Shown here: positions 1 through 6,307 of the stretch, in pieces | Position numbering within the stretch: position 1 is the stretch's first letter | Layout of the letters: each line of letters starts with the position of its first letter | Assembly: GCA_023398855.1 (NCBI GenBank) | Contig: JAEWRS010000234.1 | Span: 1 to 8,207 of the forward strand | Direction of reading: 5' to 3' | Source: Bacillota bacterium | GTDB lineage: Bacteria > Bacillota > Clostridia > Lachnospirales > Lachnospiraceae | DNA: 8,207 nt | Notes under the pieces: model-generated | Database searches by the model: none | What the model saw: only the letters and a program-made list of their open reading frames with translations | Told to the model about the DNA's origin: nothing | Program-made: the position numbers and the translations under genes

Positions 1-881
1 TTTCTTCTCAGCCCATGGATTTGTGAGATCATATAGTTGCCTGTGTCCATGCTCAGCCCCATGGCAGATGGTACCAGCTCTGTGGGGACTCCAGGCAGAT
101 AATGCTGTATTTCAAAGGTAAAGGGATTATTGTATCCGATGTCTGCCAGTGCCTGCAAAATTTCCGGCCAGGAGATTCTGCCCATATAGGGAAGGATATG
201 CACAGCATCTGGCCCGGATTCGTCAGAAACATGCAGGCATTTCAGCCGGTCGCCCAGAAGCCGGATCGCCTTGGCCTGGTCCTGGCCTTCGATGCTTCCA
301 TGCTCTGTATCCCAGCACGCTCCAATATTAGGCCGGTCCACCGCGTCCACCAAATCTGCAAGTTCCTGGGCTTTAATGGCATACCGCCTCACTCCATCAG
401 AGGTTTTTCCCCACATGTTTTCAATGGCAATTCCCACACCCAGCTCCATTGCATAATCAGCCAGCTCCTGAAAAAACCGCACATTTCTCTCAGGAGTATC
501 CCTGGCGGCCTCTCCTTGTTCTGTGTGGGTGGAGGGGTGAACCACGATCCATGGCACATGCAGCAGAGCGGCCCCAATAATACTGTGCCGCATCATTTGC
601 TCCAGTCGTGAAGTGCTGGGTAATGGATTGCAAAAATCATACAGTGTTGCATGTGCCTGGACAAAACGTACTTGTAATTTTTCCGCTAATTCCCTGTAGT
701 ATAAAATTCCCTGTTTCCAGTCATCGCACAACAGTCTCTCAGGCTGTTTCGCCAGTTCCACAAACCCAAAATCAAGTGCTCTATAACCAGCTGAGGCACA
801 CGCACGAATGCTCTGTTCCATGGGAATATCCGGTGCATTATGCTGTTCGCAATAAATATTTGTAGAAGTTGCCAGAACCAT
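1..881 (-). CDS. Sugar phosphate isomerase/epimerase, xylose-isomerase-like TIM barrel (3' end cut by window)
   Basis: I translated this frame by hand. It runs open for 293 codons from ATG at 881 to the left edge with no stop, so the C-terminus is missing; the family is usually about 270-300 residues, so little is lost. The residues expected of the AP-endonuclease-2/xylose-isomerase-like barrel are in order: H77 in QAH, H115 in VVHPS, E154 in AIENM, D191 and H194 in WDTEH, H217 in CLHVSD, H228, and E257 in FEIQ. These match the divalent-metal and sugar-binding sites of cytoplasmic isomerases/epimerases. No signal peptide is seen. The start is fixed by AAAGGAG at 895-889, seven bases upstream and inside the preceding gene; that gene's TGA (884-882) directly abuts the ATG, which suggests coupled translation. 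It is the last visible gene of the operon and may isomerise the sugar released by upstream enzymes. The fold is well supported. The substrate is unknown, and an endonuclease IV role is unlikely given the neighbours. Confidence 0.9.
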   Translation of the reverse strand, partial: MVLATSTNIYCEQHNAPDIPMEQSIRACASAGYRALDFGFVELAKQPERLLCDDWKQGILYYRELAEKLQVRFVQAHATLYDFCNPLPSTSRLEQMMRHSIIGAALLHVPWIVVHPSTHTEQGEAARDTPERNVRFFQELADYAMELGVGIAIENMWGKTSDGVRRYAIKAQELADLVDAVDRPNIGACWDTEHGSIEGQDQAKAIRLLGDRLKCLHVSDESGPDAVHILPYMGRISWPEILQALADIGYNNPFTFEIQHYLPGVPTELVPSAMGLSMDTGNYMISQIHGLRR

Positions 882-1709
882 TCAATCACTCCTTTTTCTC
901 ATATAGTCTTTGTCCTGGAGTGCTATTGTGCGAATTGCTTCAACAACCCCCTCTGTATATGGAAGCGAACAAAGATAATCGGCGGCACTTTTGGCAGTTG
1001 GGACGGCATTGTGTACTGCGGCTCCAACGCCGGCCGCTGCCAGCATTTCTCTATCATTCTCATTGTCGCCGATTGCCAGCACATGATTTATCCTTATGTC
1101 CAATAGACTGCATAAATCCTGCAGTGCCACGGCTTTATTTATGCCTTTTGCCACAATTTCACATCCAAGGCTGCCATATATAGTTACGGAATAAAAGTCC
1201 TTCACTTCCTTCACCAGACCTAGCAATGAATCAAACGTTGTTTTCCCTGGTTCACCAATGATATTCAGCTTGTCAGCCGTTTCAGCAGCCCAGTCAATGG
1301 CAGTAGCATCCTTAATGGGCATAGCAAGCCCTGTATCCTTTCGTTTGCGGGTCCACTGGGTCTCCGAAAAGCTATATTCCGTATCATATTGAAACATCAA
1401 TACCGTAAACCCTTTTAGAACTGCAGCACGCACCAGCTTTTCCAGGTTATCCAAAGGAAAAGAGCGGCGGTACAATACTTCTTCCCTGTTACGTAGCACT
1501 GCGCCATTGCAGGTGACCATGGGCGCCGAAATCACAAGCTTTTTTGCAAAACGCTCAACCGCATAATAAGGGCGGCCGGTGATAAAAGTAAACAGGATAT
1601 TTTTTTCGGCAAGCTCCCCGATGGTTTGCACTGCCTCCTTGGAAATAGAAGTATCCGGACCAAGAAGTGTCCCATCTAAATCGGTAACAACAAGACGGAT
1701 ATTCTGCAT
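882..1709 (-). CDS. Cof-type HAD-IIB family phosphatase
   Basis: This is a 275-residue cytoplasmic haloacid dehalogenase-superfamily phosphatase of the Cof/YbjI/YidA kind, a group that usually hydrolyses sugar phosphates or other small organophosphates. Motif I is DLDGT at residues 10-14, with D10 the expected nucleophile and D12 the acid/base. Motif II is TGRP at 44-47. The CNGA segment at 67-70 is typical of the family. The C2 cap spans roughly residues 85-185, motif III is the lysine of AKGINK near 188, and motif IV is GDNEND at 214-219 with the Mg-binding aspartates. The length is normal for the family. The start at 1709 has a strong GAGGAGG site six bases upstream. It lies 81 nt after the binding-protein gene, past a stem-loop, and abuts the isomerase gene. 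In this setting it probably dephosphorylates a pathway intermediate or the imported compound; the substrate is not predictable from sequence. Confidence 0.94.
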   Translation of the reverse strand: MQNIRLVVTDLDGTLLGPDTSISKEAVQTIGELAEKNILFTFITGRPYYAVERFAKKLVISAPMVTCNGAVLRNREEVLYRRSFPLDNLEKLVRAAVLKGFTVLMFQYDTEYSFSETQWTRKRKDTGLAMPIKDATAIDWAAETADKLNIIGEPGKTTFDSLLGLVKEVKDFYSVTIYGSLGCEIVAKGINKAVALQDLCSLLDIRINHVLAIGDNENDREMLAAAGVGAAVHNAVPTAKSAADYLCSLPYTEGVVEAIRTIALQDKDYMRKRSD

Positions 1710-1726
1710 AGGTTATCCTCCTCATG

Positions 1727-1765
1727 AAAAATCCGATGAGACGGTAAGGGGAATCTGCCGTCTCA
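1727..1765 (-). terminator. Intercistronic stem-loop after the binding-protein gene (attenuator-like)
   Basis: The arms TGAGACGG (1737-1744) and CCGTCTCA (1758-1765) are perfectly complementary over 8 bp around a 13-nt loop. On the minus strand the hairpin is followed, five bases later, by TTTTT (1731-1727). It sits in the 81-nt gap between the solute-binding-protein stop and the phosphatase start. The T-run is short and offset and the loop is wide, so this is more likely a partial terminator or an mRNA 3'-end stabiliser than a full stop. Such elements often let binding-protein mRNA accumulate above that of downstream genes. Confidence 0.45.
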
Positions 1766-1790
1766 CTGGAATCGTATTTATTTGTTGCTG

Positions 1791-3191
1791 TTAGTTTGCT
1801 GCGTGGTATTCATCCAGAAGCGTATTACAGTCCCCAGTGATCTTTTCTACCGTATCGTCAACAGACCGTTTGCCCTCGCAGAATTCCAGCATGGTATCCG
1901 TGATCACCTTCTGTACATCATTATATACCAAATCCAGCGGCTCCTGCGCATTGGGATTGGCTGCAAGCATTTCGTCAAGGGCTACTTTGTATTGGGGATT
2001 TTCCTCGTAGTATGTTATCATTTCCGGCAGCTCGAAGGCAGCATAATTAACAGGGATATAGCCGGAAGCCTGGGAAAATTTCATCTGGTTTTCAGGCAGC
2101 AGACAATATTGTACCACATCCCATGCGGCATCAACACGGGCCTGGCTTCCCAGGTTGAACAAATTCAGGCAGCTCCCGCCAATTGCAGCACCACCGTTGT
2201 CCCCTGCATTTACCCTGGGCAGAAACGCAGTCTGAAAGTCAAAGGAATCTCCTACCAGCTCCTTGATGGTCCCCAGACGGGAGGAAGACATGATCAGCAT
2301 GGCAGACAGGCCCTGGGCAAACTCCTCGTTCATGTTGTCCTCTACATATTTATAGCCGCCGGTATCAATAACCTTCTGCCATTTTTCAAGGAAGTTTTTC
2401 ATGGTACCGTCTTCGCCGGCCACAATTTTTGTCATGGGCGCAGTGCGGCCGCCTTCATTATCCCCAAAAAAGCTGTCCAGGCTCTGGCTGACCACAAACT
2501 GTACCATTTGGTAGCGGCGGATCTGAACATTTAAGCCATAACGGGTCACATTGCCGGCATGATCTTTCTGTGTAAGTGCTTTCGTGTATTCAGTCAACTC
2601 ATCCAATGTTCCAGGTGGGCTATCTAGCCCGGCTTCTTTTAAGGCATCAGCATTATAATACAAAAGCGGAATAGAGTTTGCAAAGGGAATGGCAGCCATT
2701 TTTCCCTCGTAGCTGCACATACGCTGCATTGCTTCGGGGAAGGTAGACGCAGATATCTCTGATGCAGGATCGTTTAAGTACTTATCAATGTCCGCGCTCC
2801 AGTCCAGCTCCATCATGGACGGAATGACCGAGGTGAGACCGACATTAATATCAGGGGCGTTTGCAGTATCCTTGGTCTGATAGGCCAGCAGTACCTTGTC
2901 AGTACCTTCATATCCCTGATAAACAAGGGACACTTTAATTGCTTTCTCAGCACCGCGTGTTTCATTGTAAGTATCAATGATAGACTGCAGTGCTTCTCCC
3001 GTCGCTCCACCGAAAGAATGCCAGAACACAACTTCAACGGGACTTTCAGAGGCGTTTGGTTTCGGATCAGCACCAGTACCGGCTGAGCTTAAGTCCGGTG
3101 GGTTTTTCCCAGTACTGCCGCAAGCAACCAGGACCGAACAAAATGCAAGCGTCATGAGTACTGAGAAAGGCTTTTTCCACGTTTTTTTCAT
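1791..3191 (-). CDS. ABC transporter extracellular solute-binding lipoprotein (family 1, UgpB-like)
   Basis: This 466-residue protein has a lipoprotein signal peptide: a basic N-terminus (MKKTWKK), a hydrophobic stretch at about 8-22, and the lipobox LVAC with C24 as the lipidated cysteine. A low-complexity linker (about 25-50) tethers it outside the membrane. The mature part begins with VEVVFWHSFGG (52-62), the start typical of family 1 binding proteins and close to that of the glycerol-3-phosphate binder UgpB. PFANSIPLLYYN (169-180), followed by an AGLD..P.T segment, is the usual hinge/ligand region. Length is normal for CUT1 binding proteins. AAGGAG lies upstream of the 3191 start. The gene follows both permease genes, with 52 nt separating it from the second; binding-protein genes more often come first. 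It presumably delivers the substrate to the two permeases. The UgpB resemblance hints at a sugar, oligosaccharide or polyol phosphate, but ligand specificity in this family cannot be assigned from motifs. Confidence 0.95.
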   Translation of the reverse strand: MKKTWKKPFSVLMTLAFCSVLVACGSTGKNPPDLSSAGTGADPKPNASESPVEVVFWHSFGGATGEALQSIIDTYNETRGAEKAIKVSLVYQGYEGTDKVLLAYQTKDTANAPDINVGLTSVIPSMMELDWSADIDKYLNDPASEISASTFPEAMQRMCSYEGKMAAIPFANSIPLLYYNADALKEAGLDSPPGTLDELTEYTKALTQKDHAGNVTRYGLNVQIRRYQMVQFVVSQSLDSFFGDNEGGRTAPMTKIVAGEDGTMKNFLEKWQKVIDTGGYKYVEDNMNEEFAQGLSAMLIMSSSRLGTIKELVGDSFDFQTAFLPRVNAGDNGGAAIGGSCLNLFNLGSQARVDAAWDVVQYCLLPENQMKFSQASGYIPVNYAAFELPEMITYYEENPQYKVALDEMLAANPNAQEPLDLVYNDVQKVITDTMLEFCEGKRSVDDTVEKITGDCNTLLDEYHAAN

Positions 3192-3243
3192 CGTAAAATC
3201 TCCTTTTTAATGTGATGTATGATAAAACCCGGAATATCCGGCA

Positions 3244-4110
3244 TTATCCTTTGACCGCGCCGGTCATCATTCCGCCGACAATTTTCTTTTGAAACAGGAG
3301 AAAAACCAGGATGGATGGAATCAGAATCATCACGGCCGCTGCCATGATTGTCCCATATCCGTAGGAACTGCCTTCATTAATATTTAACATGGTGATAGCC
3401 ACCTGTGCGGTACGCATGTCATTGACATTCGTAACAAGGAGAGGCCACAGGTAGGTATTCCACACACCCACAAAGGAAGAAATGAAAACTGTTGCAATAA
3501 CAGGAGTGCTGGATGGAAGCAGAATCCTGGCATAGAATGTAAAGTTGCCGCAGCCGTCCACCAGTGCTGCTTCCCGCAGGGATTTTGAGTAGGTCAGAAA
3601 ATGCTGGCGCATGACGAAAATATTCATAGCGGACACGAAGAAAACAACCATCATGCCAATATAAGTGTTAATCAGCCCCAATTGTGCGGTTGTAAAGTAG
3701 TTTTGTACGACCAACACATCAGCCGGAATAATCATGCTGCCAACCACAAGATAAAACAGGAGCTTTTTACCCTTATAGTCAAAGAAAGCAAAAGAGAATG
3801 CGGCCATGCTGGCAGTTACAATACGCACAACACTGGATACAAAGGCAACAATAAACGAATTAAACATAAACCGGAAGATATTTGTCTGTTTCAAAGCAAT
3901 CACGTAATTGCCCCAATAGATCGTATCAGGAAAAAAGTGAATTTCCTTTGTCAAAATCTCATCGGAGCGCATGAAGGAGATACTGACAGCATAAATTAAG
4001 GGAGTCATTAGTAAAAAACCCAAGACCAGGCAAAACAACTGGTATAAACCATTTTTTATTTCCTTTTTCCGGTACCTTTTTATTATTTTAGCTCTGCTTT
4101 TGTTAGTCAT
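3244..4110 (-). CDS. CUT1 ABC transporter permease, MalG/UgpE-type
   Basis: This 288-residue inner-membrane protein has a basic N-terminus (residues 1-20) and about six hydrophobic segments, near 22-44, 82-107, 115-135, 148-166, 200-222 and 252-274. The EAA coupling loop, LREAALVDGCG at 178-188, is the contact point for the ATPase. The C-terminal end GGMMTGAVKG is the hallmark tail of MalG-type permeases. Its start ATG (4110-4108) overlaps the stop of the upstream permease gene by 8 nt, with a GAAGG site just before, so the two are probably translated together as a heterodimer. It forms one half of the channel fed by the lipoprotein encoded downstream. Confidence 0.96.
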   Translation of the reverse strand: MTNKSRAKIIKRYRKKEIKNGLYQLFCLVLGFLLMTPLIYAVSISFMRSDEILTKEIHFFPDTIYWGNYVIALKQTNIFRFMFNSFIVAFVSSVVRIVTASMAAFSFAFFDYKGKKLLFYLVVGSMIIPADVLVVQNYFTTAQLGLINTYIGMMVVFFVSAMNIFVMRQHFLTYSKSLREAALVDGCGNFTFYARILLPSSTPVIATVFISSFVGVWNTYLWPLLVTNVNDMRTAQVAITMLNINEGSSYGYGTIMAAAVMILIPSILVFLLFQKKIVGGMMTGAVKG

Positions 4111-5044
4111 AGCTTACCTTCTTTTTGTCTAAAATCAAACTGAATGCCATTAAAATTGCGGACAATATAAAACCAACCATTGTGGCGGCGAAGGCCGCAT
4201 TGTAATTTGTTCCGATAATTGCTTTCCCGTAAATGTAAGACATCACGGTTTCCGTTGCTCCCCCGGGCTGACCTGTTGCACCGTTATTGGTAGTCAGAAT
4301 CAATGTAAGGCTTGCAGTGGTCATGGCATAAGCAATATCTTTTACCAGCAGGAACAGAAGCGTAGGGGAAACCAGTGGAATCAGTATCTTGCTCAGCATT
4401 CTTCTTCCCACCGCTCCATCCATCTGTGCACTTTCCAATACTTCATCCCCAATTCCCCTTAGAGCGGAAAAGAGAAAGATAAAATTATATCCGATATTGG
4501 ACCAGATCTGGATCAGGATTAAGGATAATAACGCTGTTTGGGCATTTGTCAGCCACGATACTGGAATGCCGGACAGCTTATTAATAATCCCCAGGGACGG
4601 GTTGTAGGCCAGTTGGAAAATCATGGCAATGACAGAAGCCGACACAGCCATGGACAAAGCAAACAATGCTTCGTATGCGATAGACAACTTGTGATGGGTC
4701 CGCGCCAGTAATGCCAGTGCAAATCCGATTACAATGCTGACGGGTACCGTTGTAAGGACATAGATAAAGGTATTTCCAATGGCCTGCAAAAATTTTCTGT
4801 CGGTCAGCACCCGCACATAATTGCCGAAACCGGCAAACTCTTTGATCTCCCGGAATTTGTTGACAGTAAAAAAACTTAGTACAGCGTTTTGGACAAAGGG
4901 ATAGTATGTAAACAAAATCAGCATGCTAAAGGCCGGTAAAAGGTACAGGTAAGGTTCTACGATACGAAAGGTTTTTTTACTTCTTCCTTTTAAGGGGTGG
5001 CTGGTTCTTGCTATGTATTGCTGCGCTGCATCGTGTTGCATCAT
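4103..5044 (-). CDS. CUT1 ABC transporter permease, MalF/UgpA-type
   Basis: This inner-membrane permease has hydrophobic segments near residues 33-53, 92-115, 126-147, 170-195, 222-240 and 285-305 (counted from the upstream GTG at 5047). The conserved FGNY motif follows the first loop. The EAA loop is at about 204-228, where LESAQMDGA holds the expected D-G pair and is followed by IPLVSP. It partners the MalG-type permease whose gene overlaps its 3' end. I chose ATG at 5044 as the start: AAAGGAG at 5057-5051 is six bases upstream of it. The frame opens one codon earlier with GTG (5047), but only three bases would separate that from the site; ATG at 5041 is a second possibility. It lies 26 nt after the nucleoside-hydrolase-like gene. 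No ATPase gene is visible; CUT1 systems of Gram-positive bacteria often share an MsmK/UgpC-type ATPase encoded elsewhere. Confidence 0.95.
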   Translation of the reverse strand: MMQHDAAQQYIARTSHPLKGRSKKTFRIVEPYLYLLPAFSMLILFTYYPFVQNAVLSFFTVNKFREIKEFAGFGNYVRVLTDRKFLQAIGNTFIYVLTTVPVSIVIGFALALLARTHHKLSIAYEALFALSMAVSASVIAMIFQLAYNPSLGIINKLSGIPVSWLTNAQTALLSLILIQIWSNIGYNFIFLFSALRGIGDEVLESAQMDGAVGRRMLSKILIPLVSPTLLFLLVKDIAYAMTTASLTLILTTNNGATGQPGGATETVMSYIYGKAIIGTNYNAAFAATMVGFILSAILMAFSLILDKKKVSYD

Positions 5045-5050
5045 CACATT

Positions 5051-5057
5051 CTCCTTT
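5051..5057 (-). promoter_or_regulatory. Ribosome binding site deciding the permease start
   Basis: AAAGGAG on the minus strand is followed by AATGTGATGATG. The spacing is three bases to GTG (5047), six to the first ATG (5044) and nine to the second ATG (5041). This favours the first ATG as start over the longer GTG frame. Confidence 0.7.
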
Positions 5058-5070
5058 CACCTTTTTAAGG

Positions 5071-6039
5071 CTATTCATAAAGTGAAAGCTTCTCAAATAA
5101 GTCGCTCATCAGTTTATCCCTGTTAATACTGTATACATACCGAATAAAAAGGTGGCGTTTATCGGTGCTGTAAAAGTTGTCATACTGCATGATCGGGCTG
5201 TGCTCCAGACGATCCAGCATAAAGTTTTGACCCAAAAGCCAGCCAACTGCAGCAACATCAGAAATGGGACGGCTCCAGCATTGCTGGGAACCGCATATGG
5301 CAGCTTCCCTGGCAGTTTTGTCCACTATGTAATCGCAAAAAGCATTTTTACCTCGCAGCCAGTATTCCATTTCAGGTCCAGTGGTGGTAAAATGGTCCAG
5401 CACCCCGCGGCCGGGAAGCAGTACCAATGGAACGCCGCTTCCCAGCAGCACACGTGCTGCTGCAACATCCTGTCCTGCGTTAAAGGAAGCGTTGTCGTGC
5501 CATTCAAAGCTCATGCCTCCCAGCCATACTACAAAAATACGGTCCTTGATATCCGGGTGAAGCAAAATTGTCGAAGCAATATTGGTACAGGCGGCAATTC
5601 CAATCACATAGAGCGGCTGATCTGGCGAATATTGCATGGCTAATTGATACAAGGCTTCGGTTGCCGGTGATTTAATCGGTGATTTCTCGTCTTGTAAAAA
5701 GCCTGGTGAACCTTTGTAAACCATGGAAGCAAATTCCTGTCTGTTGAGCATGGAAAGTACATGGAAAACCTCCTCATAGCTCTTCTCCATGCCATCGGCC
5801 GGACTTTTTGAATGATGATTAAAAAACGGCGCGGCGTAAATTCCCTTTAGCCTCAGCCGGTCTTGCCATTGCAGTAAATACGCGAGAGCAAACTGGTCAT
5901 CCACCTCATTATAGGGATCAGTATCCAACACAACATCAACGGGATGCTCCGGCCGTTTCAATCGCAGGATGGATTGTGCATAATCCTCCATAGTATTTAA
6001 GTTATTGTCTGTGTAAAGATAGGGCTTTGGTGAATTCAT
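5071..6039 (-). CDS. Inosine/uridine-preferring nucleoside hydrolase-fold protein, variant signature
   Basis: This 322-residue protein has no signal peptide. Family enzymes split the N-glycosidic bond of a nucleoside, giving free base and ribose, using a Ca-bound water held by an N-terminal DTDP..DD cluster. Here the cluster is DTDPYNEVDD at residues 39-48, with D39, D41, D47 and D48 present but four residues between P and DD where the usual DTDPGxDD has two. Other family landmarks are visible: GIAACTNIAS (147-156) in place of GPLTNIA, WLGGMS (172-177), FNAGQDVAAA (186-195) matching the EFN...DPEAA segment, and SDVAAVG (260-266) with D261 at the usual fourth metal-ligand position. About 30 extra residues precede the core. 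AAAGGA lies seven bases before ATG 6039. It is first in the operon, so it probably defines the pathway's entry reaction. The fold is confident. Whether the substrate is a normal nucleoside, a modified nucleoside or another N-glycoside is open. Confidence 0.87.
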   Translation of the reverse strand: MNSPKPYLYTDNNLNTMEDYAQSILRLKRPEHPVDVVLDTDPYNEVDDQFALAYLLQWQDRLRLKGIYAAPFFNHHSKSPADGMEKSYEEVFHVLSMLNRQEFASMVYKGSPGFLQDEKSPIKSPATEALYQLAMQYSPDQPLYVIGIAACTNIASTILLHPDIKDRIFVVWLGGMSFEWHDNASFNAGQDVAAARVLLGSGVPLVLLPGRGVLDHFTTTGPEMEYWLRGKNAFCDYIVDKTAREAAICGSQQCWSRPISDVAAVGWLLGQNFMLDRLEHSPIMQYDNFYSTDKRHLFIRYVYSINRDKLMSDLFEKLSLYE

Positions 6040-6085
6040 GGTTTTTTCCTTTCTGACTATACAAAATGTTGGATATAAACAATAA

Positions 6086-6103
6086 TACCAACAAAAATAT
6101 GGT
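6086..6103. promoter_or_regulatory. Operator-like inverted repeat on the operon side (ACCAT-N8-TGGTA)
   Basis: Read on the minus strand, the element is ACCAT, eight bases, TGGTA, with ACCA/TGGT as the complementary arms. The TGGTATTAT that follows (6090-6082) looks like an extended -10 (TGn then TATTAT), so a protein bound here would cover or follow the operon promoter. The same ACCAT-N8-TGGTA layout occurs over the promoter of the divergent DeoR-family gene, which makes that protein the natural candidate ligand. Binding is inferred from the motif match only. Confidence 0.5.
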
Positions 6104-6108
6104 TATTT

Positions 6109-6124
6109 ACAATATTTATATTGT
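6109..6124. repeat. 16-bp AT-rich palindrome
   Basis: ACAATAT (6109-6115), TT, ATATTGT (6118-6124) is a perfect 7-bp inverted repeat with a 2-base centre. It lies in the leader/promoter zone of the minus-strand operon, just downstream of the TAATGT candidate -10. The sequence is plain AT-rich, so it could be a regulator site or a product of base composition. Confidence 0.4.
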
Positions 6125-6134
6125 TACATTACCA
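6121..6134 (-). repeat. 14-base element inverted relative to 6274-6287
   Basis: On the minus strand this reads TGGTAATGTAACAA. The plus strand at 6274-6287 reads TGGTAATATAACAA, so 13 of 14 bases agree in opposite orientation. Each copy covers or abuts the -10 region of the promoter proposed for its direction. This suggests duplicated promoter/operator sequence serving both transcripts. Confidence 0.5.
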
Positions 6135-6154
6135 CTTTCCTGTTACTGAGTCAA
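6126..6154 (-). promoter_or_regulatory. Candidate sigma-A promoter for the transporter operon
   Basis: On the minus strand, TTGACT (6154-6149) is followed after 17 bases by TAATGT (6131-6126). The -35 has five of six consensus bases, but the -10 has only three. It would give a leader of about 80 nt before ATG 6039. A competing choice is the extended -10 TGGTATTAT at 6090-6082, which lies closer to the gene but lacks a good -35 at normal spacing. Both elements contain the TGGTA half of the operator-like motif. Confidence 0.45.
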
Positions 6155-6245
6155 CATAAAAATTGATTTTTTGCAATATTTTATAGGAATATGTAATAAA
6201 AAATTGTTTTTATGCTGAAAACTGCATCATTCTCCTGTATTTGAA

Positions 6246-6274
6246 TTGACATTGGAAAATACCATTGATATTAT
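6246..6274 (+). promoter_or_regulatory. Near-consensus sigma-A promoter for the DeoR-family regulator
   Basis: TTGACA (6246-6251) is followed by a 17-base spacer and TATTAT (6269-6274). A TGA precedes the -10, giving an extended -10 element. Transcription would start near 6281, leaving a leader of about 27 nt that carries the AAAGGA ribosome binding site before ATG 6308. The palindrome at 6260-6278 covers the -10, as expected for autorepression. Confidence 0.8.
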
Positions 6275-6278
6275 GGTA
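6260..6278. promoter_or_regulatory. Operator-like palindrome over the DeoR-gene -10
   Basis: TACCAT (6260-6265), seven bases, ATGGTA (6273-6278) is a perfect 6-bp inverted repeat. It spans the whole TATTAT -10, so occupancy would block RNA polymerase. The core ACCAT-N8-TGGTA recurs at 6086-6103 in the opposite orientation. A DeoR-family protein encoded 30 bp downstream is the likeliest binder; this is inference. Confidence 0.6.
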
Positions 6279-6307
6279 ATATAACAAGTTCTGAAAGGAT
6301 TCTAAAT

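Noticed and set aside
102..611. 169-residue plus-strand open frame, with smaller ones nearby
   Set aside because: It lies antisense to the isomerase frame, which runs open from 881 to the edge and carries the expected catalytic motifs; the plus-strand protein shows no family features.
1782..2534. 250-residue plus-strand open frame
   Set aside because: It is antisense to the solute-binding-protein gene, has no ribosome binding site of note and resembles no family; it is a shadow frame.
3229..3241. CCGGA/TCCGG hairpin between permease and binding-protein genes
   Set aside because: Only a 5-bp stem with a 3-base loop and no T-run after it on the minus strand; not enough for a terminator.
5152..5643. 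163-residue plus-strand open frame
   Set aside because: It is antisense to the nucleoside-hydrolase-like gene, whose motifs span the region; no independent coding evidence.
6171..6199. Second plus-strand promoter, TTGCAA-N17-TAATAA
   Set aside because: Both hexamers match the consensus poorly, and a far better promoter lies at 6246-6274.
6196..6213. ATAAAAA/TTTTTAT inverted repeat
   Set aside because: All A-T pairs in a poly-A/poly-T stretch; too weak for a terminator and expected by chance in this AT-rich region.
6212..6227. ATGC-N8-GCAT, considered as a CcpA (cre) site
   Set aside because: It lacks the central A/G-C-G of the cre consensus WTGNNARCGNWWWCAW, so catabolite control through it is not supported.
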